Shown: in pieces, positions 30,381-43,834 of the stretch | Layout of the letters: every line of letters begins with the position of its first letter | How positions within the stretch are numbered: position 1 is the stretch's first letter | From: Nilaparvata lugens | Lineage: Eukaryota; Arthropoda; Insecta; Hemiptera; Delphacidae | Direction of reading: 5' to 3' | Length of the DNA stretch: 64,000 nucleotides | Assembly (NCBI RefSeq): GCF_014356525.2 | Contig: NC_052509.1 | Location: 32,945,852 to 33,009,851, forward strand | Translations under genes and position numbers: made by a program | The notes under the pieces: generated by a model | Databases searched by the model: none | Seen by the model: only the letters and a program-made list of their open reading frames with translations | What the model was told of the DNA's origin: nothing

Positions 30381-33300
30381 GCACACGCCCTTTTTTATGT
30401 CTATATTGACTGGACTACTAGCGAGGGAATGGTTTCTATTGTTAGCCGAAAAATATTATTGTAATTTAAGTATGAACATGTACTCCTCAATCCTTACTCT
30501 CAAAGTTAATATTAATATTATTTTACTTATTGTTTAATAAATTTATTAATACATTTCATAGTTCTGATTATCCTCCTTTCAACGATATTGATCAATTTTG
30601 ATTCAGAATTTTGATACGACGTTGATCAAATTTTCCATATTAAAAAGTCTTGTCTCAATGAAGTCTGTTCCGAATTTTTAGAATATCACAAAACTCTATC
30701 AATAAGTCCACGAATTCTGATCTGAGCTTGTGGTCATGGATGTGGGATTATTCATGATAAAAGAAGGGAAAGAATTGGCTTATACACGTACGGCGCACGT
30801 ATCATCACGTCTGAACTACTGGACTGATTAACTTGAAATCTTTCATATAGATTCTTAATTTACTGTGGATGGTTATGAGCCTATTTTAAATTCTTCAAGA
30901 TTCCAGTAGGTCAGATATTAAGTTTTAAATTGGACCCTTGCGAAGCACGGGTTACCTGCTAGTTGATAATAATATTCCAATCACTAATGATATTTCATTT
31001 GATGTTCACTAGTGGAGTATGAGGAAAGAAGATTTCAGCAAAAAAATTATCAAAATCCATCCAACACACTCCCTTGCATATAACAAATTCTGCATATAGA
31101 TTCAAATTTTGCATTTATCGAGGATGGTTATGAGCCGATTTTAAACTCTTCAAGATTTTAGTAGGTAACCTACTACCAGTAGGAGGTACCTAGGTTTACC
31201 GATGATTCTTTTCCATAATATCCACTTTTTTTCTCTGATGATCTATTCTCCAATGAGGAGATTCCATTCAAATATTGTCATTACTATTACTATTGCATTT
31301 CTATTTCTGCAATTTGTGAAAGCAGGAAGAAGATTATACACTCTAGTATTTTTCCATTAACCAGCAGGATCTCTGCAACTGTGCATATCTGCCAAGTTGA
31401 GGCATCCGCATTTTCGGTGTCGATCATCGCCTGCAATCAGAGGCAGTCTGTCTGCCCATTTCGCTAACTTTGCACAATTTTGAAGCATCTGCAGTTGACA
31501 GGTGTCTGACTATTCAACTTTACATTCGTTCACTTCTAGTGGGAGTTACATATTGAACATGTGTGTAGAAGCAAGAATCCTCGAGATTCGGTAACGGTAG
31601 TCACAAAAGTGTGGGATTGTCATAAATCTAAGTAGATATATTTCTCTCCATGAGTTACTCATGGAATAACTCGCATCGCTCGCCTGTAAATCTAATTTTT
31701 TCCTACTTAGAGTGATGCGTACATGAGGTCGGGACTAGTGCGTGATTAATGAAAAATATTGTACGCTAGGTGTTCACATAAAGCTGCATACAGACTTAAG
31801 CTGGATTTTTCACAAATTGTTGAAGAGTCATCAGTATGAAATCATGCATTTGCAGTAGGTGTAATTTATTATTTTCCAATATATAGGCCTAACCTCAATT
31901 CACTAATAATTATTGTCATACATTCAATAGTGTAGTGTGTCCTTTCAGATAATCCCCATCCAATGAGTATAGTAAGTTCTTCATATCTAGTAGAAACAGT
32001 GAGTTCTTCTCTTTTATACACCTTTTTTAATGTGCAAGAGACTTCTGCTCTTTCCAAACAGGCTGATAATTAATTTCACGCTGTGAACTATCACTGCTTC
32101 GTTTCCCCAGAGAAAACGTAGCAAAGCTTTTGTGAGCAAAGTAAAATTTTGTATAAGGATGAACTTCAAGCTTGGTGGAAAAAAGTTAAATATGAGAGCG
32201 ACTTTACATATTTGCTTAGGTGTGTTCGGCGCTCTCTCAATTTAGAGTGCCTCTATTTAGAGTCGCTCTATTTAGAGCCTTCGCCTCTCCGGAGAATGAG
32301 AAAAGTCAACAAACAAGCAGCAACACCTTGAAATAATTAATCCGGCTAATAGAATTTTCCGGAACAAAGTTCGTAGATTTTTGTTCTGCTGCACTTAGGG
32401 AGGTGAAATTATACTTTCTCAATTATTTTCCTTGCAACATTCACCTCCGACGCCCCAAGGTGGTTGGTTGTTTGCGTGTCAAGTTGACATTAGTTGATAA
32501 TCCAAGATGCTTTATAAACTATCAGTTTCTTCAACTTTTTAAAAAAATGTCTAGTATTTTTACTAACTTATGAGTTATTGTCATAGCAGATTTTATGTAG
32601 AATAGAAAGCATGAGTTATTATCTTTTACTATTTTTCTCAATCATTCAGTCCTTGAATAATAATAGTAATTGATTATTATTAGTATCATGATATGATTAT
32701 ACTATTATTTTATTTTCTAGTTAGAGTAGAGAAGTTGAGAAGTAAGAGGAAGATAACAATTATTGGATTCAGGTAGTTACAATGATTCATTATTGAGTAT
32801 TAAATTTTGTGGATATTATTTTAATATGAATATGAATTTAATATTTGACAGAACAAACTCTTATGTCTAAAATGATAAAAATCTGGTGTGGCGCACTCAC
32901 ACAACTTTCCTTGCCGTTATGAAAATTGATCACCTAACGCTAGTGTAAACGCGCATCTCAAGTCAAAGATCTGAGTCAGCTGGTGACAGGTCAATAACGC
33001 TGGATACACACGAGATCTGCTATCTCTTCATAGTGAATAATTTAATAGAATCAACAGTTGCCAAGAGTTTTCAATTGAATATTTTACATTTTCTTAAATT
33101 TTGAGCTTATTTTCAATTGTAGGTGAAAATGTTACTGGACATTAATTGAAGAGATTTCCATGCTCAATTTTTTCCAGTCAAAATTTTTCGTTTATATTAT
33201 ATCTGAGACCTGATAATTGGAAATCTAAAATCGAACTTTGCATAGATGGGGTGGAGCTCCTGAAATTTCTACAGATATGGGACTTGTGGCAGTTGATAGA

Positions 33301-33754
33301 GCTTATTGATGACTATTTTAGATATAACTTTAATCAAAATCGTTGGAGCCGTTTTCGAGAAAATCGCAAAAAACCCTGAGTAGTGGGTTATTACAAGAAC
33401 AGCCTACCCAAACAGGGGCATGGCCTTGCCCCCAGGACCCCTGCCTTTTCCTCATCAAAGTTGGATCTAGTTGGAACTGTTTTCGGATGAGAATGAGATT
33501 CCTTGTCTTGTCTCTGACAGTACTGTCATAAACTGTACCAACATAATACTTTAGTAGTATTTATCAAATCAAACAAATTACCATTGCTGAATGAATCGCT
33601 AACAAAATTATCTAATATTCTATAAGATTTATAAAAACTGCAAACATTATCATGTAAGGAATTTAAACTTTATAACCACTCTCTTGTTTCAAGTTCCAAT
33701 GAGTTATTGTAATTATAATTCAGAGCTGATTTTAAACAGGAAACAAATATAAAA
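30181..33754 (+). repeat. Array spacer, 3.6-kb type copy
   Basis: Non-coding spacer found again at 35648-39206, 40728-42293 (truncated), 45229-49646 (expanded) and 51520-55059. It includes a Helitron-like 3' end (30934-30962), a short tttagag-type triplication at 32236-32280 and a related short element starting at 32880 (aatctggtgtggcgcactc) with one copy of the 165-bp unit. The 60-68 codon frames at 30331 and 32149 recur in the copies and show no constraint beyond copying. Confidence 0.8.
30934..30962 (+). mobile_element. Helitron-like 3' terminus (copies at 36401, 41479, 45979, 52271)
   Basis: Hairpin acccttgc-gaa-gcacgggt, with one mismatch in the stem, is followed seven bases later by CTAG and then T. 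This is the canonical Helitron 3' end: a GC-rich hairpin shortly before CTRR, with insertion before T. A related body (atggttatgagcc with cttcaagatt) is repeated just downstream at about 31124-31160. No Rep/helicase gene is present. Confidence 0.55.
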
Positions 33755-35644
33755 AATCTGGTGTGGTACACTCACACAACTTTCCTTGCTCATATTTGAA
33801 ACTACGATCAGACTTCTGTATATGGTGTATATATAATTGTTTTCAAAGTACTTTTTCTTTGTGTGAATGTGAAATTCGATGATTTTTTTAGTCGTCATTT
33901 TTTTAAAGTCGTCAAAACAGCTGTTCTACAGATGAAATATCTCGACTATGTGTTCTTTTTATGAACTGCGCTACCTACCTACCTCATGCACGAGAAGGAG
34001 GTTACTAAGTCCATTTCCCAAGGATGGGGTGGACCCCCCATTGGTTTCCCAGAAAGGAAACTCATGCCAGTTGATAGAGCTGATAAATAATTATACAGGG
34101 TATGAATTTGAAAAAAATCGGTCAAGTTATTTTTGAGAAATCGTGAAAAACATGGTTTTTCAGTAATTATCCGCCATTTTTCTCAAGAATATTACGGAGC
34201 TCCTGCAATTTCCAAGGAAAGAACTCATGTCATTTGATAGGGCTTATGAATAGCTATCCATGGTTTAAATTTGAAGAAAATCGTTAAAACCATTTTCGAG
34301 AAAACCGTGAAAACCCTGGTTTTTTGGTCATTATCCGCCATTTTTCTCAAGAATATTACGGAGCTCATGGAACTTTCCCAGAAATGAGACTCATGCCAGT
34401 TGATAGTGCTTATAAATATCTATCCATGGTATGAATTTGAAGAAAATCGTTAGAGCCGTTTTCGAGGAAAACGGTGAAAAACATGGATTTTTAGTCATTA
34501 TCCGCCATTTTTCTCAAGAATATACGGAGCTCCTGAAATTTTCCCAGAAATGAGACTTATGCAGATGATAGGGCTTATAAATAGCTATCCATGGTATAAA
34601 TTTGAAGAAAATCGTTGGAGCCGTTTTCGAGGAAAACGGTGAAAAACATGGATTTTTAGTCATTATCCGCCATTTTTCTCAAGAATATTACGGAGCTCCT
34701 GAAATTTTCCCAGAAATGAGACTTATGCCAGATGATAGGGCTTATAAATAGCTATCCATGGTATGAATTTGAAGGAAATCGTTGGAGCCGTTTTCGAGAA
34801 AACGGTGAAAAACATGGATTTTTAGTCATTATCCGCCATTTTTCTCAAGAATATTACGGAGCTCCTGAAATTTTCCCAGAAATGGACTTATGCCAGATGA
34901 TAGGGCTTATAAATAGCTATCATGGTATAAATTTGAAGAAAATCGTTGGAGCCGTTTTCGAGAAAACGGTGAAAAACATGGATTTTTAGTCATTATCCGC
35001 CATTTTTCTCAAGAATATTACGGAGCTCCTGAAATTTTCCCAGGAATGAGACTTATGCCAGATGATAGGACTTATAAATAGCTATCCATGGTATAAATTT
35101 GAAGAAAATCGTTGGAGCCGTTTTCGAGAAAACGGTGAAAAACATGGTTTTCTAGTGATTATCCGCCATTTTTCTCAAAAATATTACTGAGCTCCTGCAT
35201 TTCTCCCAGAAATGAGACTCATGTCAGTTGATAGGGCTTATAAATAGCTATCCATGGTATAAATTTGAAGAGAATCGTTAGAGCCGTTTTCGAGAAAACC
35301 GTGAAAAACATGGTTTTTTAGTAATTATCTGCCATTTTTTCCACCATTTTGGACTGAATTTTATTGAATTTCTTGTTGTCGGATCCTCGTCGTATAAGGA
35401 CCTTAAGTTTGAAATCTCAATTCAATCGGTTAATTAGGGATGGAGATATCGTGTTCACAGACATACACACATACACACACACATACACACACACACATAC
35501 ACACACACACACAGACCAATACCCAAAAACCATGTTTTTGGACTCAGGGGACCTTGAAACGTATAGAAAACTTTAAATAAGGGTACCTTAATTTTTTTTG
35601 GAAAGCAATACTTTCCTTACCTATGGTAATAGGGCAAGGAAAGT
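33755..35644 (+). mobile_element. Minisatellite-bearing element 2 (eight 165-bp units)
   Basis: Same termini and hairpin as element 1. The core has eight units with markers at about 34171, 34335, 34504, 34668, 34834, 34999, 35165 and 35330. The middle units (34500-35000) are nearly identical to one another, while the first and last are more diverged, which shows recent expansion from the centre. Confidence 0.7.
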
Positions 35645-35647
35645 AAA

Positions 35648-38600
35648 AAAGGCAAGATCAAATTTTTCTGTCCGATTACGAGATTTGGCAGAAATAGCTG
35701 AAAACTGAAAAATGAGCCGAAAATACGAGGTTTTTGCTCCATCCTGTATCTAGCACAAGGAAATCTAGCATGAAAAAATTGGTTCCAGACTTCTGTTATG
35801 TACCCAAATGATATATTAAAGAATCAGAACTACAATATAAATTGCAAGCACACGCCCTTTTTTATGTCTATATTGACTGGACTACTAGCGAGGGAATGGT
35901 TTCTATTGTTAGCCGAAAAATATTATTGTAATTTAAGTATGAACATGTACTCCTCAATCCTTACTCTCAAAGTTAATATTAATATTATTTTACTTATTGT
36001 TTAATAAATTTATTAATACATTTCATAGTTCTGATTATCCTCCTTTCAACGATATTGATCAATTTTGATTCAGAATTTTGATACGACGTTGATCAAATTT
36101 TCCATATTAAAAAGTCTTGTCTCAATGAAGTCTGTTCCGAATTTTTAGAATATCACAAAACTCTATCAATAAGTCCACGAATTCTGATCTGAGCTTGTGG
36201 TCATGGATGTGGGATTATTCATGATAAAAGAAGGGAAAGAATTGGCTTATACACGTACGGCGCACGTATCATCACGTCTGAACTACTGGACTGATTAACT
36301 TGAAATCTTTCATATAGATTCTTAATTTACTGTGGATGGTTATGAGCCTATTTTAAATTCTTCAAGATTCCAGTAGGTCAGATATTAAGTTTTAAATTGG
36401 ACCCTTGCGAAGCACGGGTTACCTGCTAGTTGATAATAATATTCCAATCACTAATGATATTTCATTTGATGTTCACTAGTGGAGTATGAGGAAAGAAGAT
36501 TTCAGCAAAAAAATTATCAAAATCCATCCAACACACTCCCTTGCATATAACAAATTCTGCATATAGATTCAAATTTTGCATTTATCGAGGATGGTTATGA
36601 GCCGATTTTAAACTCTTCAAGATTTTAGTAGGTAACCTACTACCAGTAGGAGGTACCTAGGTTTACCGATGATACTTTTCCATAATATCCACTTTTTTTC
36701 TCTGATGATCTATTCTCCAATGAGGAGATTCCATTCAAATATTGTCATTACTATTACTATTGCATTTCTATTTCTGCAATTTGTGAAAGCAGGAAGAAGA
36801 TTATACACTCTAGTATTTTCCATTAACCAGCAGGATCTCTGCAACTGTGCATATCTGCCAAGTTGAGGCATCCGCATTTTCGGTGTCGATCATCGCCTGC
36901 AATCGGAGGCAGTCTGTCTGCCCATTTCGCTAACTTTGCACAATTTTGAAGCATCTGCAGTTGACAGGTGTCTGACTATTCAACTTTACATTCGTTCACT
37001 TCTAGTGGGAGTTACATATTGAACATGTGTGTAGAAGCAAGAATCCTCGAGATTCGGTAACGGTAGTCACAAAAGTGTGGGATTGTCATAAATCTAAGTA
37101 GATATATTTCTCTCCATGAGTTACTCATGGAATAACTCGCATCGCTCGCCTGTAAATCTAATTTTTTCCTACTTAGAGTGATGCGTACATGAGGTCGGGA
37201 CTAGTGCGTGATTAATGAAAAATATTGTACGCTAGGTGTTCACATAAAGCTGCATACAGACTTAAGCTGGATTTTTCACAAATTGTTGAAGAGTCATCAG
37301 TATGAAATCATGCATTTGCAGTAGGTGTAATTATTATTTTCCAATATATAGGCCTAACCTCAATTCACTAATAATTATTGTCATACATTCAATAGTGTAG
37401 TGTGTCCTTTCAGATAATCCCCATCCAATGAGTATAGTAAGTTCTTCATATCTAGTAGAAACAGTGAGTTCTTCTCTTTTATACACCTTTTTAATGTGCA
37501 AGAGACTTCTGCTCTTTCCAAACAGGCTGATATTAATTTCACGCTGTGACTATCACTGCTTCGTTTCCCCAGAGAAAACGTAGCAAAGCTTTTGTGAGCA
37601 AAGTAAAATTTTGTATAAGGATGAACTTCAAGCTTGGTGGAAAAAAGTTAAATATGAGAGCGACTTTACATATTTGCTTAGGTGTGTTCGGCGCTCTCTC
37701 AATTTAGAGTGCCTCTATTTAGAGTCGCTCTATTTAGAGCCTTCGCCTCTCCGGAGAATGAGAAAAGTCAACAAACAAGCAGCAACACCTTGAAATAATT
37801 AATCCGGCTAATAGAATTTTCCGGAACAAAGTTCGTAGATTTTTGTTCTGCTGCACTTAGGGAGGTGAAATTATACTTCTCAATTATTTTCCTTGCAACA
37901 TTCACCTCCGACGCCCCAAGGTGGTTGGTTGTTTGCGTGTCAAGTTGACATTAGTTGATAATCCAAGATGCTTTATAAACTATCAGTTTCTTCAACTTTT
38001 TAAAAAAATGTCTAGTATTTTTACTAACTTATGAGTTATTGTCATAGCAGATTTTATGTAGAATAGAAAGCATGAGTTATTATCTTTTACTATTTTTCTC
38101 AATCATTCAGTCCTTGAATAATAATAGTAATTGATTATTATTAGTATCATGATATGATTATACTATTATTTTATTTTCTAGTTAGAGTAGAGAAGTTGAG
38201 AAGTAAGAGGAAGATAACAATTATTGGATTCAGGTAGTTACAATGATTCATTATTGAGTATTAAATTTTGTGGATATTATTTTAATATGAATATGAATTT
38301 AATATTTGACAGAACAAACTCTTATGTCTAAAATGATAAAAATCTGGTGTGGCGCACTCACACAACTTTCCTTGCCGTTATGAAAATTGATCACCTAACG
38401 CTAGTGTAAACGCGCATCTCAAGTCAAAGATCTGAGTCAGCTGGTGACAGGTCAATAACGCTGGATACACACGAGATCTGCTATCTCTTCATAGTGAATA
38501 ATTTAATAGAATCAACAGTTGCCAAGAGTTTTCAATTGAATATTTTACATTTTCTTAAATTTTGAGCTTATTTTCAATTGTAGGTGAAAATGTTACTGGA

Positions 38601-39206
38601 CATTAATTGAAGAGATTTCCATGCTCAATTTTTCCAGTCAAAATTTTTCGTTATATTATATCTGAGACCTGATAATTGGAAATCTAAAATCGAACTTTGC
38701 ATAGATGGGGTGGAGCTCCTGAAATTTCTACAGATATGGGACTTGTGGCAGTTGATAGAGCTTATTGATGACTATTTTAGATATAACTTTAATCAAAATC
38801 GTTGGAGCCGTTTTCGAGAAAATCGCAAAAAACCCTGAGTAGTGGGTTATTACAAGAACAGCCTACCCAAACAGGGGCATGGCCTTGCCCCCAGGACCCC
38901 TGCCTTTTCCTCATCAAAGTTGGATCTAGTTGGAACTGTTTTCGGATGAGAATGAGATTCCTTGTCTTGTCTCTGACAGTGTCATAAACTGTACCAACAT
39001 AATACTTAGTAGTATTTATCAAATCAAACAAATTACCATTGCTGAATGAATCGCTAACAAAATTATCTAATATTCTATAAGATTTATAAAACGCAAACAT
39101 TATCATGTAAGGAATTTAAACTTTATAACCACTCTCTGTTTCAAGTTCCAATGAGTTATTGTAATTATAATTCAGAGCTGATTTTAAACAGGAAACAAAT
39201 ATAAAA
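35648..39206 (+). repeat. Array spacer, second copy
   Basis: Nearly identical to 30181-33754, with scattered single-base deletions, more of them after about 38620. No independent coding signal. Confidence 0.85.
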
Positions 39207-40724
39207 AATCTGGTGTGGTACACTCAACAACTTTCCTTGCTCATATTTGAAACTACGATCAGACTTCTGTATATGGTGTATATATAATGTTTTCAAAGTA
39301 CTTTTTCTTTGTGTGAATGTGAAATTCGATGATTTTTTTAGTCGTCATTTTTTTAAAGTCGTCAAAACAGCTGTTCTACAGATGAAATATCTCGACTATG
39401 TGTTCTTTTTATGAACTGCGCTACCTACCTACCTCATGCACGAGAAGAAGGAGGTACTAAGTCCATTCCCAAGGATGGGGTGGACCCCCATTGGTTTCCC
39501 AGAAAGGAACTCATGCCAGTTGATAGAGCTGATAAATAATGATACAGGTATGAATTTGAAAAAAATCGGTCAAGTTATTTTTGAGAAATCGTGAAAAACA
39601 TGGTTTTTTAGTAATTATCCGCCATTTTTCTCAAGAATATTACGGAGCTCCTGCAATTTTCCAAGGAAAGAACTCATGTCATTTGATAGGCTTATGAATA
39701 GCTATCCATGGTTTAATTTGAAGAAAATCGTTAAAGCCGTTTTCGAGAAAACCGTGAAAACCATGGTTTTAGTCATTATCCGCCATTTTTCTCAAGAATA
39801 TTACGGAGCTCATGAATTTCCCAGAATGAGACTCATGCCAGTTGATAGTGCTTATAAATATCTATCCATGGTATGAATTTGAAGAAAATCGTTAGAGCCG
39901 TTTTCGAGAAAACGGTGAAAAACATGGATTTTTAGTCATTATCCGCCATTTTTCTCAAGAATATTACGGAGCTCCTGAAATTTTCCCAGAAATGAGACTT
40001 ATGCATGTTGATAGGGCTTATAAATAGCTATCCATGGTATAAATTGAAGAAAATCGTTGGAGCCGTTTTCGAGAAAACGGTGAAAAACATGGTTTTTAGT
40101 CATTATCCGCCATTTTTCTCAAGAATATTACGGAGCTCCTGAAATTTTCCCAGAAATGAGACTTATGCCAGATGATAGGGCTTTAAATAGCTATCCATGG
40201 TAAAATGAAGAAAATCGTTGGAGGCCGTTTCGAGAAAACGTGAAAAACATGGATTTTTAGTCATTATCCGCCATTTTTCTCAAGAATATTACGGAGCTCC
40301 TGAAATTTTCCAGGAATGAGACTCATGCAGTTGATAGGGCTTATAAATAGCTATCCATGATATAAATTGAAGAAAATCGTTAGAGCCATTTTCGAGAAAA
40401 CGTGAAAAACATGGTTTTTTAGTAATTATCCGCCATTTTTTCCGCCATCTTGAATTGAATTTATTGAATTTCTTATTGTCGGGTCCTCATGGTATAGGGA
40501 CCTTAAGTTAAATTTCAAGTCAATCGGTTATTAGGAATGGAGTTATCGTGTTCACAGACATACACACACACACACAACACACATACACACACACAGACCA
40601 ATACCCAAAAACCATGTTTTTGGACTCAGGGGACCTTGAAACGTATAGAAAACTTTAAATAAGGGTACCTTAATTTTTTTGGAAAGCAATACTTTCCTTA
40701 CCTATGGTAATAGGGCAAGGAAAG
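39207..40724 (+). mobile_element. Minisatellite-bearing element 3 (six 165-bp units)
   Basis: Same termini. Six units (markers about 39620, 39781, 39946, 40107, 40270, 40429), then a shorter CA repeat and the hairpin at 40690-40724. The region just before the CA repeat (gccatcttgaattgaattt) differs from elements 1 and 2 but matches element 6. There are many one-base deletions. Confidence 0.7.
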
Positions 40725-43700
40725 TAAAAAAGGCAAGATCAAATTTTTCTGTCCGATTACGAGATTGGCAGAAATAGCTGAAAACTGAAAAATGAGCCGA
40801 AAATACGAGTTTTTGCTCCATCCTGTATCTAGCACAAGGAAATCTAGCATGAAAAAATTGGTTCCAGACTTCTGTTATGTACCCAAATGATATATTAAAG
40901 AATCAGAACTACAATATAAATTGCAAGCACACGCCCTTTTTTATGTCTATATTGACTGGACTACTAGCGAGGGAATGGTTTCTATTGTTAGCCGAAAAAT
41001 ATTATTGTAATTTAAGTATGAACATGTACTCCTCAATCCTTACTCTCAAAGTTAATATTAATATTATTTTACTTATTGTTTAATAAATTTATTAATACAT
41101 TTCATAGTTCTGATTATCCTCCTTTCAACGATATTGATCAATTTTGATTCAGAATTTTGATACGACGTTGATCAAATTTTCCATATAAAAAGTCTTGTCT
41201 CAATGAAGTCTGTTCCGAATTTTTAGAATATCACAAAACTCTATCAATAAGTCCACGAATTCTGATCTGAGCTTGTGGTCATGGATGTGGGATTATTCAT
41301 GATAAAAGAAGGGAAAGAATTGGCTTATACACGTACGGCGCACGTATCATCACGTCTGAACTACTGGACTGATTAACTTGAAATCTTTCATATAGATTCT
41401 TAATTTACTGTGGATGGTTATGAGCCTATTTTAAATTCTTCAAGATTCCAGTAGGTCAGATATTAAGTTTTAAATTGGACCCTTGCGAAGCACGGGTTAC
41501 CTGCTAGTTGATAATAATATTCCAATCACTAATGATATTTCATTTGATGTTCACTAGTGGAGTATGAGGAAAGAAGATTTCAGCAAAAAAATATCAAAAT
41601 CCATCCAACACACTCCCTTGCATATAACAAATTCTGCATATAGATTCAAATTTTGCATTTATCGAGGATGGTTATGAGCCGATTTTAAACTCTTCAAGAT
41701 TTTAGTAGGTAACCTACTACCAGTAGGAGGTACCTAGGTTTACCGATGATTCTTTTCCATAATATCCACTTTTTTTCTCTGATGATCTATTCTCCAATGA
41801 GGAGATTCCATTCAAATATTGTCATTACTATTACTATTGCATTTCTATTTCTGCAATTTGTGAAAGCAGGAAGAAGATTATACACTCTAGTATTTTTCCA
41901 TTAACCAGCAGGATCTCTGCAACTGTGCATATCTGCCAAGTTGAGGCATCCGCATTTTCGGTGTCGATCATCGCCTGCAATCAGAGGCAGTCTGTCTGCC
42001 CATTTCGCTAACTTTGCACAATTTTGAAGCATCTGCAGTTGACAGGTGTCTGACTATTCAACTTTACATTCGTTCACTTCTAGTGGGAGTTACATATTGA
42101 ACATGTGTGTAGAAGCAAGAATCCTCGAGATTCGGTAACGGTAGTCACAAAAGTGTGGGATTGTCATAAATCTAAGTAGATATATTTCTCTCCATGAGTT
42201 ACTCATGGAATAACTCGCATCGCTCGCCTGTAAATCTAATTTTTTCCTACTTAGAGTGATGCGTACATGAGGTCGGGACTAGTGCGTGATTAATGAAAAT
42301 TATTCAACACATGTTTCGTCTATAAATAATGTGATATCAATGTGATTGAAAAATAATTAATGATATTATAATATTCTCAGGAATAGCTCTGATTGAAGTA
42401 GCAGTGTCCAATAAATTTTTCCGCGAAAAATGCATTTTAATCTTTAACTTGGTGCCAACCTAACAAAGTTAACTCAACTTAATGCCAACCTAACAAAATT
42501 ATTAATTTGGTTACCAGTTAACAACTGTTTCGAAGAGGTACTCTCTCTAGATTATTGTTCTATATTAAAATATGGTATGGACATTTCAATTATAATCAAG
42601 AGATTGGAATAAGAAGAATATACTGAATAAGATGCTGAAAGACGAACTTTAAACCCTCAAAAACCAAAAGATTTCTTAGTGAGCACCTAGGACTTCTAAG
42701 AAAGCTATATTTCAAGTTTTGTTGCAATCCGTCCAGTAGTTTTCCAGAAATCGTGATCAGTGAGTCTGATCGTAGTTTCAAATATGTTGCCGCCAATCGT
42801 CATTATGTTATTCCCCTGAATTATTCTCGCTTAAGAATGAGGCTTACAGTTTTCAATGGGCAAGGAAAGTTGTGTGAGTGTTACCACACCAGATTTTTTA
42901 TATTTGGAGATGATGGAGGTTAGCGGCAAGGATTCTGTTGTTAGGTTGTGAAATGCAAAACATGTTTCAGGAACACGGATTCAATGTAGGCTTTAAACGA
43001 GTGATTCAAATTCAATGAGGCTCTTTTTCTTCAATTAAATGAATCGTCTAGAATTCCTTAACTTCAGTTTTGAAAATATAATCCACGTCTTAATTTTCGT
43101 GTTTAAGGGATATTCTCTATAGTCCAGTCACTATACATTGGTGCATGCAATTTATATTGTAGTTCTGATTTTTTAATATATTATTCGAGTACATAAGAGA
43201 AGACCAGAAACAATTTCTCCATGCAAAATTTCTATGTGCTAGATACAGGGTGGCCGGAAAACCTCGTAATTTCAGCTCATTTCCCAGTTTTCAGCTATTT
43301 CTGCCAAATATCGTAATCGGACAGAAAAATTTGCTCTTGCCTTTTTTCTAGAATATGAAATTCTGAATCAAATAAGATCCCTGAGGTGTCCTCAAGCGCG
43401 CCTCTCCACTGGGAAATACTGAAATGAAGTGCATCTAACGGGTGATTCTCATAGAACATAATCTTATGAACTCATGCCATTGTGCGAAATATCAATGTGA
43501 AGACTATGTAGTTGGTGATGATGGTTGGAGCTGAAAATTAGGTGTTTTTCACAATACAAGGAGCATTGTTGTCAGGTGTACCTGGAAATCTATATGAGAT
43601 AGAGCGCTCCACCTGATCTCAAATTGTAGAGCACAAAAATACGCCCAGAGGGATTTTGAATTATACATCTAAATGGTAACAATCGGAAGATATTGTTGAT

Positions 43701-43834
43701 CAAAATCTAAAGTTCATCAAAAATTTATTTTCTCTTCCAATTTTACTCATTTTTGATAAATCATAACTCAGTACTCATTGGAGATAGAGAGTTCCAAATG
43801 ATCTTATTTGATTCAAAATTCCATATTCTAGAAA

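Larger units (their letters stand above)
27236..42293 (+). repeat. First copy of a 15-kb head-to-tail duplication
   Basis: Positions here reappear from 42294 onward at a nearly constant offset of about 15,050: 28695 and 43753, 30331 and 45380, 32149 and 47188. Internally it holds a left block (27236-30180), two full spacer-plus-element units (30181-35647, 35648-40727) and a truncated spacer (40728-42293). The truncated spacer runs straight into the second copy. The two sides of the junction share a few bases (aaaa). Confidence 0.9.

Noticed and set aside
30331..30537. 68-codon ORF repeated at 35798, 40877 and within 51606-51875
   Set aside because: Perfect recurrence only follows the DNA-level array. 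The copy near 45380 is broken, flanks are equally conserved, and there is no family signal.
32149..32331. 60-codon ORF (MYKDELQAWWKK) repeated at 37611, 47188 and 53484
   Set aside because: It is part of the copied spacer and partly made of a short tttagag repeat. No sign of selection on protein is visible.
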